A DNA stretch of 64,000 bases from Actinomadura sp. WMMA1423. Its GTDB lineage: Bacteria; Actinomycetota; Actinomycetes; Streptosporangiales; Streptosporangiaceae. Of this stretch, positions 55,301 to 63,063 are shown one piece after another. Numbering within the stretch: position 1 is the stretch's first letter; every line of letters starts with the position of its first letter. The DNA lies in contig NZ_CP041244.1 in NCBI RefSeq assembly GCF_006547145.1, positions 5,394,001 through 5,458,000 of the forward strand. Direction: 5' to 3'. A program made the translations under genes and the position numbers. The notes beneath the pieces are model-generated. The model saw nothing but the letters and a program-made list of their open reading frames with translations, was not told the origin of the DNA and did no database searches.

Positions 55301-56769
55301 GACCAGTTCGGCTCCGCTTCGGCCACGGCGTCAAAGACGACTGGAGGTCCGAAGCGCTCGGGGTCGAAGTTCATTGTGACGCACTCGAGGGCGTTGTCCG
55401 ACTGCCCGACCACGTGGAGCCACCCGACTCGGAGGAACGTAGTCAGCGCCTGCGGCATGTACTCGAGGTCGAGGCAACTCTCCCCGCCACGATGTCATCC
55501 TTTGACCGAGAGACACTCGTCGAGGTCGTCTTGCTGGCGGTGACCACCACGAAGCTGGAGGAGGAATCACCGCGCTGGGAGACCGAGCTGGCGGGAGCAA
55601 TGAGGGAGGCCGCGACCACCCTTGGACTGCTCACTGACGATGCGCAACATGAAGGCCGAGCTAGTAGATCGTGGTCCGACTGGTGCGACGACCCGGACGT
55701 GTTGTCCGCAGTCCGCGAAGCACTCGCGGAAACCGAGTGCAAGGTACGTCCGGACGCTTGGACATCCTGGTGGCGTGGGCGCTACACACTATCCGCCGCA
55801 CATCTGATGCTGGCTGCCCTCTCGGCACTCTGCCCTGGAGTGGATGCGGAAGAACTTTTGGTCGACCTTGCCCCAGGTGAGGAAGGCCGATTCTGGATCT
55901 CGGAACCAACCCCCGGAGGCACTGGCCAGATCGAGGCATTTGTCCGCGTACTCGTACAGGAGCCGGGGGCATTTACACGAGCACTTGAGGATGCGCTCAA
56001 TCCCTCCTCAATTGAGACCATGGACCACGAACTCACGACCCTCCTACGCAATGACGCATACGAGGTACAGTCCGCGCTGGCCGGGCTCCGGGACGCTTGG
56101 CGGGGAGGTCATGCGGTCGTGGCGTACGCGGTGCAGCGGTTGGACGATGTCGCCCGGAACCACGATCTCGCCCTAGGCGGCCCGGCCCGCTCCACGTTGA
56201 GCACTCGCATCGCCGGCCCCGGCGCCCACTCTGGCCTGCAGGCCGCAGTCAGATCCTGGCTCGATCTGCGCGACACGGTCGTTCTCAAGGCAGGGTTTGC
56301 AGTAGGTGCCAGGACATTGGCTGCACTTCTCGCCGAAGACGAGAGTCTGGACGAGATCCTGCATCTCGGCGAGAAGCCGACTAAGCAACGGCGTGCTCGC
56401 GCCGTGGCCAACGTCTTGTGGCCGTGGGGTGAGATTGCGCAAGCGGACCTTTCGCACAACCCGTACGCTCCGGCGCTCCGGGCTTCGATTCCGGCGCTGC
56501 GCGCTTTTGTGAACTTCAGCCCGCCCTCACTTAGCGCCGTTCCCTGGGACGATGAACGCCGAGATGCAGTGCACGACAGCCTCCGGGAGCGCGGCGAAAT
56601 AATTCTGCTCGCGCCTCACACGAACAGCGCCGTTCTTCAATCAGCCATCCTAGACTTGCAGACTCGCCCGGTCGAGGTCGGAACGCTTCTGTGTCATCCA
56701 GTCGTGGTCGGAACTCGCATTACGACTCAGTACGTTGAGGCCCGCGTACTGCTAAGGGAGGCGCTATGA
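52357..56769 (+). CDS. dpdJ: DpdJ, DEVH-box helicase with zinc cluster
   Basis: The ATG at 52357 follows AGGAGG and overlaps dpdI. The 1470-residue protein has an N-terminal winged-helix-like part, then helicase motifs: TAGTGSGKTLAFYLPLLSWL (Walker A, about 168-175), LLDEVHTYEGTTGAQNA (motif II, about 358-361), VGLSATL, and ATSTLEVGFDDDRVG with FLQRKGRAGRN (motifs V-VI, about residue 613). Between motifs I and II is a Cys cluster (CPYLRCLDCDSELLW, then CGAVTC) that likely binds zinc. A very long C-terminal region has no recognised domain. It matches DpdJ, the largest dpd helicase. Confidence 0.85.
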   Translation: MDEYVLEALTVIELREAELLSWGAVGAEWTEDELLTVLSAYGSASELLAQLVGSALIVRTPRGGYRSRSAETIRLLATLRQAFPQQRVTDGRPLVLDYRFLHRPRRRPKRSIPAQEVLDEIRKLLGPGGSAVAQRLLPVKLSGFQRRSANAIIDALRSTQASGVMVTAGTGSGKTLAFYLPLLSWLADQSERRRSAGTLALALYPRNELLKDQLRALLGYVQGLQAAGDLQTAPPSLATWFGPTPASVYAVKQGWAEGWSKRGDDYVCPYLRCLDCDSELLWRRADLDMNRERLVCGAVTCRSEVDGQLLRLTRESARQNPADLMLSTTESLNRQLSAPGNLGAFGVRPATLAAVLLDEVHTYEGTTGAQNAILLRRLTHALRRSPVWVGLSATLRNAGDFFAQLVGLSPGAVTVVQPRAEELEESGAEYLLALRHDPHSQTGTISTSIQTCMALARCLDSNADNPFNPPPTSDGVFGSRLFAFTDKLDSTNRLFWDLLDAEGWRWPGRPHERRVLTLAHLRAERQGRLDARRQEPAEDRDLDGQWWWLPEHLGHGVEADRPQRLGRTSSQDRGVSADAQVVIATSTLEVGFDDDRVGAVVQHKAPHDPAQFLQRKGRAGRNPVTRPWTVVVLSDWGRDRQAWEAYDAFFDPELPPRNLPLENLYVLRIQAVYALLDWLAIELSYSGRESTWEDLAGPAKALYPNSTSRQDQALIRQTRIADLLTRLLRPGPERERLRRHLRSALGLGAGEQAESVVDSLLWDSPRPLLLAVVPTIRRRLQNQWRGEEPLPGDTGLRTRTPLRQFVPGNLFDDLLVPDVELLVPGLQQDVQVENLPAFRTLREFCPGNVSRHFGVWATNKRHWVPLPAIAPGTDEHRIDVVNVYGGVPIDVVEAGNERVTVYAPTAAALEAVPNLVKDASAVRPDWEFQVSPLGEGCELRVAPGADELITGITAHLHVQGGGARTLRYAKTASGTMWDPRSRPVRLRFGHGVKDDWRSEALGVEVHCDALEGVVRLPDHVEPPDSEERSQRLRHVLEVEATLPATMSSFDRETLVEVVLLAVTTTKLEEESPRWETELAGAMREAATTLGLLTDDAQHEGRASRSWSDWCDDPDVLSAVREALAETECKVRPDAWTSWWRGRYTLSAAHLMLAALSALCPGVDAEELLVDLAPGEEGRFWISEPTPGGTGQIEAFVRVLVQEPGAFTRALEDALNPSSIETMDHELTTLLRNDAYEVQSALAGLRDAWRGGHAVVAYAVQRLDDVARNHDLALGGPARSTLSTRIAGPGAHSGLQAAVRSWLDLRDTVVLKAGFAVGARTLAALLAEDESLDEILHLGEKPTKQRRARAVANVLWPWGEIAQADLSHNPYAPALRASIPALRAFVNFSPPSLSAVPWDDERRDAVHDSLRERGEIILLAPHTNSAVLQSAILDLQTRPVEVGTLLCHPVVVGTRITTQYVEARVLLREAL

Positions 56770-57296
56770 ACAGAGTCATCCGCAAGTCCAGTGCTCAGAG
56801 TTCCAACGAGGTCCTGGACCTTCTCGGTGCACTATTTGCCGCGGAACTCGTTCACCCGAGCACCCACCTTTGGCTTGTCTCTCCCTGGATCTCAGATGTC
56901 GGTGTCATCGACAACACCGTCGGTGCCTTTCCCGCACTCACCCGTTTCGGACGGCGCCACATCCGCCTTGCCGAAGTCCTGGCCACGTTGGCCGCGGAAC
57001 GCACATATGTGATCGTTGCCACGACAATCGACAGTCACAACAACACCTTCAAGCGCCGACTCCAGTTTCTCGCCCGTGACCTGGACGTTGAAACAAATAT
57101 CAAAGTGGTGACAGATCCAACCGGTCTGCTGCATACCAAGTCGCTCACCGGGGATGGGTATGTGTTGGCGGGCAGCATGAACATTACCTACAACGGTATC
57201 CACCTGCGCGAGGAGCAGGTGGAACTTAATACAGACCCAGCTTACGTGGCCCAGGCTCGTATGGATGCCCGCGACCGGTTCGGGGATGACTTGTGA
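56766..57296 (+). CDS. dpdK: DpdK, phospholipase-D-like protein
   Basis: The ATG at 56766 overlaps dpdJ by 4 bases. The 176-residue protein is a single PLD domain: HLWLVSPWISDVGVID at the front and LLHTKSLTGDGYVLAGSMNI with the HxK motif (H123, K125) and GSMN. Proteins with one HxK motif dimerise to make the active site. PLD-fold nucleases cut DNA without metal, so DpdK is the best candidate for the cutting subunit of the restriction branch in this operon. That is inference from fold. Confidence 0.87.
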   Translation: MNRVIRKSSAQSSNEVLDLLGALFAAELVHPSTHLWLVSPWISDVGVIDNTVGAFPALTRFGRRHIRLAEVLATLAAERTYVIVATTIDSHNNTFKRRLQFLARDLDVETNIKVVTDPTGLLHTKSLTGDGYVLAGSMNITYNGIHLREEQVELNTDPAYVAQARMDARDRFGDDL

Positions 57297-59440
57297 GTGC
57301 TTTCGAAGCGTTGCGTCGGGTTCTCGGTGACACGGCGCGCTTTAAATCACTGCGAGATCGCATAGAAATTCTTTTCGAAGGCCAAGTGCGCAGTTGGTCC
57401 AGGGGGACGAGTGGCTGGCTGGTGATGCCAGTGGAACGCGAACCCGCCGGTTTCTACTTGCTATCCGAAGACCGTGAAGGACAGCGGTGCGGACAGGAGG
57501 TGCTCGCTGCCTTCCTCGGCCCAGCGGTCGCTACTATCGAACCGGCGCCGATGTCTCCAGGAAACGAAGGCGCCGACGGGATACTGCGAGCTGTTGGGAT
57601 CAATTATCTGTCCCATTTGCAACGTACGGACGCGTCGGCGCTGGCCATGCTTGAGCGGTTGGAGGATGCGGTCGCGACCGTGACGGGGACAGACGTACGG
57701 CGGCGTTCTGTTCGGCCATCGCACGTGGACCTGCTCCGTGACTTCCGGCTGGCGCTGTTGCGGGGGAACGGCCGCGTCGCCGAGCACGCCCTGGACGAAC
57801 TGCGGCTGACCGGACGGCTGAGCGCCGAGAACCTCAGGTTCCTGAAGGTGGAGTTGCTCGGTCGTCTCGAGCGCTGGAGCGAACTGCGAGATCTTCCCTA
57901 CCTTCAGGAGATGCTCCGCGCCCGGCGGCCTCGTGCGGTAAACGAGATCCTCCTGGAGATGCTGTGGTGGAAGGAGGTAGCCCCTCTTTACACCTCAGAA
58001 TTGTCCGCTGAGGACGTCTACAGACGCGCGGATCTCAGTTCTCGTTACGGAGTGATCCTCAACGCCGTTGACGTGCCCATCACGGAGAGCGGCCGGAAGG
58101 TTACGGCCGTAGCCGCTCAGGTACAAGGGGACCGAGGCCGGCTGGAGAGGCTACTGCGCGCCGCCGCCACCGACGCCGAACGTGGGTGGTTGCGGTCTCT
58201 GGTCACGCATGGTGATACTGCTGCACGCCCACGACCAGCCATTCTCCCGACCATTCAGGAACTGTTTCAACAGGCACAGTACGGCGCAGTAACCCGTGCT
58301 TTCCTCGAATCACCGGAGCCGTCCGAAGCCGATATGGCAGTTCAGGCCGTCCTCGAAGGCGACGAGACCAATCAAGCACCCGCCGTCCGCTCACTGGTGT
58401 CTGGGTTTGTCGAAGAGGGACGGCTGCGTCCGGACCGCCGGTTGCTCAGAGACCTGGAGGAGTTGGACCGGCTGGTCGGGGGATCTTGCCACAGTTGGAC
58501 GGAGTGGTGTGCCCGTCTGGGACGAGACGAGCGCTGGCCTGATGCAGCGCAGGTCCTGCGGTCGCAGCACCATCAGTGGGCGGGGCTGGAGTCACTGTCG
58601 TACGCCGAGACCCGTGCGGCGGCCGAAAATGTGCTCAGCGCTTGGGCAGGCGCCAACCAAGAACAGGTTGTGGCTGCGCTGGACCTGCTATGCAGCGCAG
58701 CGGCCAAAGCGGCCGCGACGATGCAAGCGGGGGAGTTCTTCGATGTCGTCCTGATGCTGCTGGTGGATCAGCCAAGCCTGAGCGCTCCAGTACGTGACGC
58801 CTACTTGCTCCTCATCGTGAGGCTTCTGGAAAGCGGACCTGCCGAGTCCCGTTACCAAGAGACCCTGAACAACGCGCTGCTCCTGTGGAGACGTATCGCC
58901 TCGCCTGCTGCGGTTGACTGGGGGCTCAGCCTCGTGGACGTCCTGCTCTATGCTCCCTCGCCTGTGCCGGAAGCGAGACTGGCCACCGTCTCCGAGGTGA
59001 TCAACAAGATCCGGAGCTTCCAGCAAAGGCTCAGCTCGCGTCAGGACTCGGAGTTGGAGACCCTGGCAGGCGAGGCCGGCCTCCCGGTCCGGCAGCCGCA
59101 GGAGCAGACATCCGACGCGGACACCGTCTGGAAGCGGCTCGATGGTTCGGTAGTCGGGGTCTACTCGCTTCTGCCTCGAGCGGCCGCGTCACTTGAAAAG
59201 CGCCTGTCCAGACTCTGTTCTCCCAGGGCAGTCGAGGGCAACACCGACAAGGTGGCAACAGCAGCTTTGCGCTCGCTCGTCGCCCGGGCCGACTACTTGA
59301 TCGTCGACACATGGCACGCTACCCATTCCGCGACATCCGCGATCGATCAAGCGAGGGATAGAGACAAACAAATCATGCCGCAGGGCCAAGGAGTCACGGG
59401 CTTCATGCAGGCCCTCGAACAGCACCTCTCGTCCGCATAA
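57293..59440 (+). CDS. dpdD: DpdD
   Basis: The GTG at 57293 overlaps the dpdK stop. The 715-residue protein starts SAFEALRRVLGDTARFKSLR, is mainly helical with TPR-like stretches in the middle (LLRDFRLALLRGNGRVAEHA), and ends with LVARADYLIVDTWHATHSAT, which looks like the core strand of a Rossmann-like or TIR/HIRAN-like domain. No catalytic residues can be assigned with confidence. Its place at the end of the E-to-K operon and its length fit DpdD, one of the genes tied to restriction in Salmonella. It converges with the modification operon. Confidence 0.75.
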   Translation: MSAFEALRRVLGDTARFKSLRDRIEILFEGQVRSWSRGTSGWLVMPVEREPAGFYLLSEDREGQRCGQEVLAAFLGPAVATIEPAPMSPGNEGADGILRAVGINYLSHLQRTDASALAMLERLEDAVATVTGTDVRRRSVRPSHVDLLRDFRLALLRGNGRVAEHALDELRLTGRLSAENLRFLKVELLGRLERWSELRDLPYLQEMLRARRPRAVNEILLEMLWWKEVAPLYTSELSAEDVYRRADLSSRYGVILNAVDVPITESGRKVTAVAAQVQGDRGRLERLLRAAATDAERGWLRSLVTHGDTAARPRPAILPTIQELFQQAQYGAVTRAFLESPEPSEADMAVQAVLEGDETNQAPAVRSLVSGFVEEGRLRPDRRLLRDLEELDRLVGGSCHSWTEWCARLGRDERWPDAAQVLRSQHHQWAGLESLSYAETRAAAENVLSAWAGANQEQVVAALDLLCSAAAKAAATMQAGEFFDVVLMLLVDQPSLSAPVRDAYLLLIVRLLESGPAESRYQETLNNALLLWRRIASPAAVDWGLSLVDVLLYAPSPVPEARLATVSEVINKIRSFQQRLSSRQDSELETLAGEAGLPVRQPQEQTSDADTVWKRLDGSVVGVYSLLPRAAASLEKRLSRLCSPRAVEGNTDKVATAALRSLVARADYLIVDTWHATHSATSAIDQARDRDKQIMPQGQGVTGFMQALEQHLSSA

Positions 59441-59546
59441 TGGCTGGTCGATTATGGACGGCCACTGGATTTCGCACTTCGAAAGTTATGACCGTCCACA
59501 CCGCAACACGCACCTGTAAGGACCCGGGTCCAGTCTCAGGGAAGGA
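59441..59546. other. convergent junction of the two dpd operons
   Basis: The 106-bp gap separates dpdD from the second dpdB. It contains a GGACCCGGGTCC palindrome near its end but no clear long stem-loop, so termination between the operons may be weak. Confidence 0.5.
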
Positions 59547-60659
59547 TCAGAACAGCGGGTCCTGGTCGACCATGACGAGGAGGCCCTTGGTCAGCCACTT
59601 CACGTCGTTGGGAGTGTTCTGCAGGCCGTTCCACTTGCGTTCATCGTCCCTGCCGAAGTGCCAGCTTCCTTCGGTCCAGGCCGCTACGACCTTGATGTTC
59701 CTCAGCTTCTCGAGGATGTGGTGGCGGTCGAGCTCTTCGGCCGGCTCGTCCTCGGTGAGCTTGTCCATCACGTAACCCATGGCCTGGATGCCGACGCCGT
59801 GAGTTAGCCGCGACGTGCGGGGCGGCTTGCTCCAAGCGTCCGGGAAGACGTCCCTGACCAGGCCCCAGAACGTGTTGAGGTGGAGCAGCATGCGTTCGAC
59901 GTCTCCGCCGCCTTGCTCGTCGCGGTACTGGTAGAGCGCCCCCTCGTACATGCTGTTCTCGATCATCTTCAGGACGCTGTTGTCCTTGATGTAGCCGTCC
60001 GGCGAGGTGGGGGTCGCGATCGCCTTGTAGAACGGGCCGGCGCCGGTCCCGTTGAGACGGGTCATGAGCACCGCCGGCAACTGGCGGCGGGCGTATGCCG
60101 GCGGCAGGTGGCCTCTGGTGTTGGGGAGCAGTTCGTGGATCAGGCCCTTGGGCAGCGGCTTGGTGTTGTTGACCAGGATGAACTGGGCTCGCTGCTCAGC
60201 CTCGTTGTCGGCGATGAAGCCTACGGCCGCGACGGGAAACGTGTCGATCTCTGCTTCCCTGATGGCAGCACTGCGCTGCTGGCCGTCCACCAGCCAGGCG
60301 GGTTTCTGGTCCTCGGGAAGGTCCTCGTCCACGGGTATGACGAGTTCTCCGGGCACCGAGTAACCCTCCCCTGTCTCAGGGGTTGTCCCGGCCTCGAACT
60401 TCACCCTGCTGTCGAATGCCAGCACGATCGCGTTCGGCAACATCGCCGAGGGTGACTCAAGATAGCGCTTGATCGCTCTGATGTGGTTGGCTACCTCCGG
60501 GCGCTGGTAGCCGTGGAGTTCCTCCTGGTCATCACGTCGGATTCGAGACACAGCCGCGAACTCATGCAGGCGCTTGCCGTCAACCGCGAAGCAGTAGATG
60601 CGGCGATCACCTTGCCGGACCTCCAGCGCTGGAAGACGAAGCGTGTGCTGGTCGGTCAT
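59547..60659 (-). CDS. dpdB: DpdB paralogue 1 (DGQHR/DndB-like domain)
   Basis: The ATG at 60659 overlaps the dpdA stop by 4 bases. The 370-residue protein has the ParB/DndB-like fold with YQRPEVANHIRAIKRYLES near residue 51, AIVLAFDSRVKFEAG and the signature AWLVDGQQRSAAI (DGQQR at 125-129). A second conserved block is QFILVNNTKPLPKGLIHELL. DpdB assists DpdA in putting preQ0 into DNA. DGQHR proteins also act as regulators in Dnd systems, so this paralogue could be either helper or controller. About one third of positions look shared with the other copy at 61915. Confidence 0.88.
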   Translation of the reverse strand: MTDQHTLRLPALEVRQGDRRIYCFAVDGKRLHEFAAVSRIRRDDQEELHGYQRPEVANHIRAIKRYLESPSAMLPNAIVLAFDSRVKFEAGTTPETGEGYSVPGELVIPVDEDLPEDQKPAWLVDGQQRSAAIREAEIDTFPVAAVGFIADNEAEQRAQFILVNNTKPLPKGLIHELLPNTRGHLPPAYARRQLPAVLMTRLNGTGAGPFYKAIATPTSPDGYIKDNSVLKMIENSMYEGALYQYRDEQGGGDVERMLLHLNTFWGLVRDVFPDAWSKPPRTSRLTHGVGIQAMGYVMDKLTEDEPAEELDRHHILEKLRNIKVVAAWTEGSWHFGRDDERKWNGLQNTPNDVKWLTKGLLVMVDQDPLF

Positions 60660-61918
60660 TGGTTCTCCTGACTAGGCGCACGGCCGATGTGTTGAATCTT
60701 AGCGGCGAAGACCGCAAGGTTGTGGAAGCCGCGGCTCTTGTTCCGTTCCGTGCCTCGGAATACGGCTATCTCAATGCCAAGCTTGCTGCAGAGTCCACAG
60801 TTGCAAGTCTTCCATGGTTTCTCTTGGAGGAAGATCTCATACTTGGGGATGCGAGATTTCTTAACGCCCTTATTGGGGTCCAATTTGTCGCCTTCAACTA
60901 GTTGCTCATAGTCGCGAAGGACGTTCAGTACCTTCTCCAGGGAGGCCTTAGCGTCACCTTCGTCGTAGGCTCGCAGCAGGCGAAGTGTCTCGCGCTCGAG
61001 GCGCTTGGCTTCGGATTGCGATACTTCGCCAGCTAGCACCTTTCGCTTCAGGGACGGGTTGCCGTCCACCTGAGGCACCCGGATCGCCATGTAAGCGCCA
61101 TCAGCGGTGTGGTAGTTGTTCTTGTCGTCCATGAACGACTGGCGAAACGGCGATGTGCTATCGAAACTGGTGACCCCGAGAGCGGCGAACTCCTTGATGG
61201 CACCGACTCGAGTGATGCCCAACAGATGCAACTCGGCTTTTTCTCGAACCTTGTCTATCTCGTAAAGACAGTCCAAGATGTCGTCGGTCTGCCGGCGCAC
61301 CATTCCTCCGAGTGCGATGCGCCGGTACCCCATCTCTTCGAGTTGGTGGACGCTGTCAGCGTAACTGGCAGGACTCCATCCCTGGGCAGCCCCCACCGGG
61401 ACGATGGGACGATCCCGCTTCTCGACTTCGTCGAGAAAATCTCGCGCGTACTTAAGAGTGATCCTGCGGCGTTCAGCCCACTTTGATGCGACTACGGATT
61501 CCGTGGCGGCCGGGTCATAGTGGAAGACGACGTGATCTACGCTAACGCCCTCATCAAATCCACAGCGTTCATAAAAATCTACGACATCGGAGACGCTGTA
61601 CGGTGGCTCGATTTCGTCAATATAGTTAAAGGCGCCACAATCACCTAGCGTTGTGACGCCGTCCGGGAGTCTGAAATACTTCTGGACGCCCAACCTGTGA
61701 AGCCGTTCTCGCTGCGACATCGTGTACTTCCCGGATCCTCGCACCGAGCCGTCCACAATAGCTTTGCTGACCAGGATCCCGTGGTAGGGGCGCTCTGCCA
61801 GAACCTCATGCGCGTACTTGTCGTGACGTTGCCGTACGCGGTGCGGGGAGTATTCCTCGTAGCGAAAGTCGAACGTCGGGCTGACCTGGTCTTGGCTATC
61901 TGGGAAGAAAAACTTCAA
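60656..61918 (-). CDS. dpdA: DpdA, DNA 7-deazaguanine transglycosylase
   Basis: A TTG at 61918 overlaps the upstream dpdB stop and starts a 420-residue TGT-like protein. Key residues are visible: Asp93 in TLGDCGAFNYIDE (the base-side acid, cf. SDSGGF in tRNA TGT), Asp253 in GVTSFDSTSPFRQSF (nucleophile), and a zinc site CNCGLC (Cys372, 374, 377) with His399 in GFHNL. The family swaps guanine in DNA for preQ0 through a covalent intermediate; active-site spacing is close to Salmonella DpdA. It has no PUA domain, unlike archaeal tRNA TGTs. It lies between two DpdB genes in one operon. Confidence 0.93.
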   Translation of the reverse strand: MKFFFPDSQDQVSPTFDFRYEEYSPHRVRQRHDKYAHEVLAERPYHGILVSKAIVDGSVRGSGKYTMSQRERLHRLGVQKYFRLPDGVTTLGDCGAFNYIDEIEPPYSVSDVVDFYERCGFDEGVSVDHVVFHYDPAATESVVASKWAERRRITLKYARDFLDEVEKRDRPIVPVGAAQGWSPASYADSVHQLEEMGYRRIALGGMVRRQTDDILDCLYEIDKVREKAELHLLGITRVGAIKEFAALGVTSFDSTSPFRQSFMDDKNNYHTADGAYMAIRVPQVDGNPSLKRKVLAGEVSQSEAKRLERETLRLLRAYDEGDAKASLEKVLNVLRDYEQLVEGDKLDPNKGVKKSRIPKYEIFLQEKPWKTCNCGLCSKLGIEIAVFRGTERNKSRGFHNLAVFAAKIQHIGRAPSQENQ

Positions 61919-63063
61919 AGGAGTTCCCTGCGTGCGCTCTGGTACAGTCGGATCAGGTAGTTGGAAAGCTCTTGGACATGCTTTCCCACATTCTCAATTT
62001 CGTTCCAGCGATGCCCAAGGCCCTCCCAGGTCCCAGTGGTCCAGTGACAGTGCGGAGCGATAAGTTCGAGGTGTTGCCGAATCTGCTCGTATGCATCATC
62101 GCGTTGAGGGTCAATAGTGCCAAGGATGCGATCCATAAGGCGGCCCATTGCCTTGATTCCAGCGCCATGCATCAACCGACTTTTTTCCGGTGGTTTGCCC
62201 CATGCTTCAGGGAAAGTGTCTCGGACCGCCGTCCAGTAGATGATCAAAGCTTGAATTATTCCGTCGTAATCCGTTTCGCCGCGACCGATGTCGCGATACG
62301 GAAACAGGCAGCCGGAAGGGGAGGTGAGGCTTTCTTGGATCATGTCAACGACGCCAGTGTCGGTAACTACCGCACCTGGCTGGCGGCTTCCGGCACTCGA
62401 GGCTCGCTTGATCATCCCTTGAAAAGGGGATTTTCTGTCGGTGTTCAGCACATCGCATAGGCTCGATGGAGCCTTGCGTACCGCCAGGCGAGCCGGTAGG
62501 GGGCTGTCCACCTCGGGTAGCAATTCGGTGACCAAGCCGCGAGGAAGTGGGCGCGTATTATTGATGCGCACAAACTGATCGCGCTGCAAACTCACTGTAT
62601 CGGCGACAAACGCCGTAACTGGGACAGGCAAGTCTCTGCGTTTAGCTCGCGCCAAGGCCAACGCGCGTTGCTGTCCATCGACGATCCAGGCGGGCTTCGG
62701 CTTGCCCTCCCTCGGCAGGGGAAGGAACAACCGGCCAGTGTCGGAGGCGCCATCATCTGGGAGCCGGTTGCCGCCGCGGGTGGCTTTGAAACGGACGTCA
62801 GGCGAGAGCGCCATGATGATCGGGTTAGGGAAGATCGGCAGCGGGCTGTCCAGATACTCGACGATCTCCTGGATGTGCTTGCGCACCTGGGGGCGCTGAT
62901 AGCCGATCAGCTTGCCTGCCTCATCGCGGCTCACGCGGGAGATGTCGGCGAACTCGAGGACCTGCTCGGCCTTCAACATGAAGATGTAGAGCGGGTAGTC
63001 CTTGACCTGGATGATCCGAAGCGCTCGCACCTCGATGGAAGGCTCGCTTCTGGGCATGGACAT
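61915..63063 (-). CDS. dpdB: DpdB paralogue 2 (DGQHR/DndB-like domain)
   Basis: The ATG at 63063 overlaps the upstream gene's stop by one base (TGATG). The 382-residue protein follows the same plan as the other copy: IGYQRPQVRKHIQEIVEYLD near residue 54, PAWIVDGQQRALALA (DGQQR at 129-133) and QFVRINNTRPLPRGLVTELL. An ATG six bases in is an alternative start. Sequence around the two DGQQR blocks is similar but diverged (IVDGQQRALAL against LVDGQQRSAAI), so the pair is an old duplication. It stands directly upstream of dpdA and is the likelier canonical DpdB. Confidence 0.9.
   Translation of the reverse strand: MSMPRSEPSIEVRALRIIQVKDYPLYIFMLKAEQVLEFADISRVSRDEAGKLIGYQRPQVRKHIQEIVEYLDSPLPIFPNPIIMALSPDVRFKATRGGNRLPDDGASDTGRLFLPLPREGKPKPAWIVDGQQRALALARAKRRDLPVPVTAFVADTVSLQRDQFVRINNTRPLPRGLVTELLPEVDSPLPARLAVRKAPSSLCDVLNTDRKSPFQGMIKRASSAGSRQPGAVVTDTGVVDMIQESLTSPSGCLFPYRDIGRGETDYDGIIQALIIYWTAVRDTFPEAWGKPPEKSRLMHGAGIKAMGRLMDRILGTIDPQRDDAYEQIRQHLELIAPHCHWTTGTWEGLGHRWNEIENVGKHVQELSNYLIRLYQSARRELL

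Noticed and set aside
59880..60455. Rightward 191-residue frame opposite dpdB
   Set aside because: Shadow of the DGQHR gene, with no start signal and no family motif.
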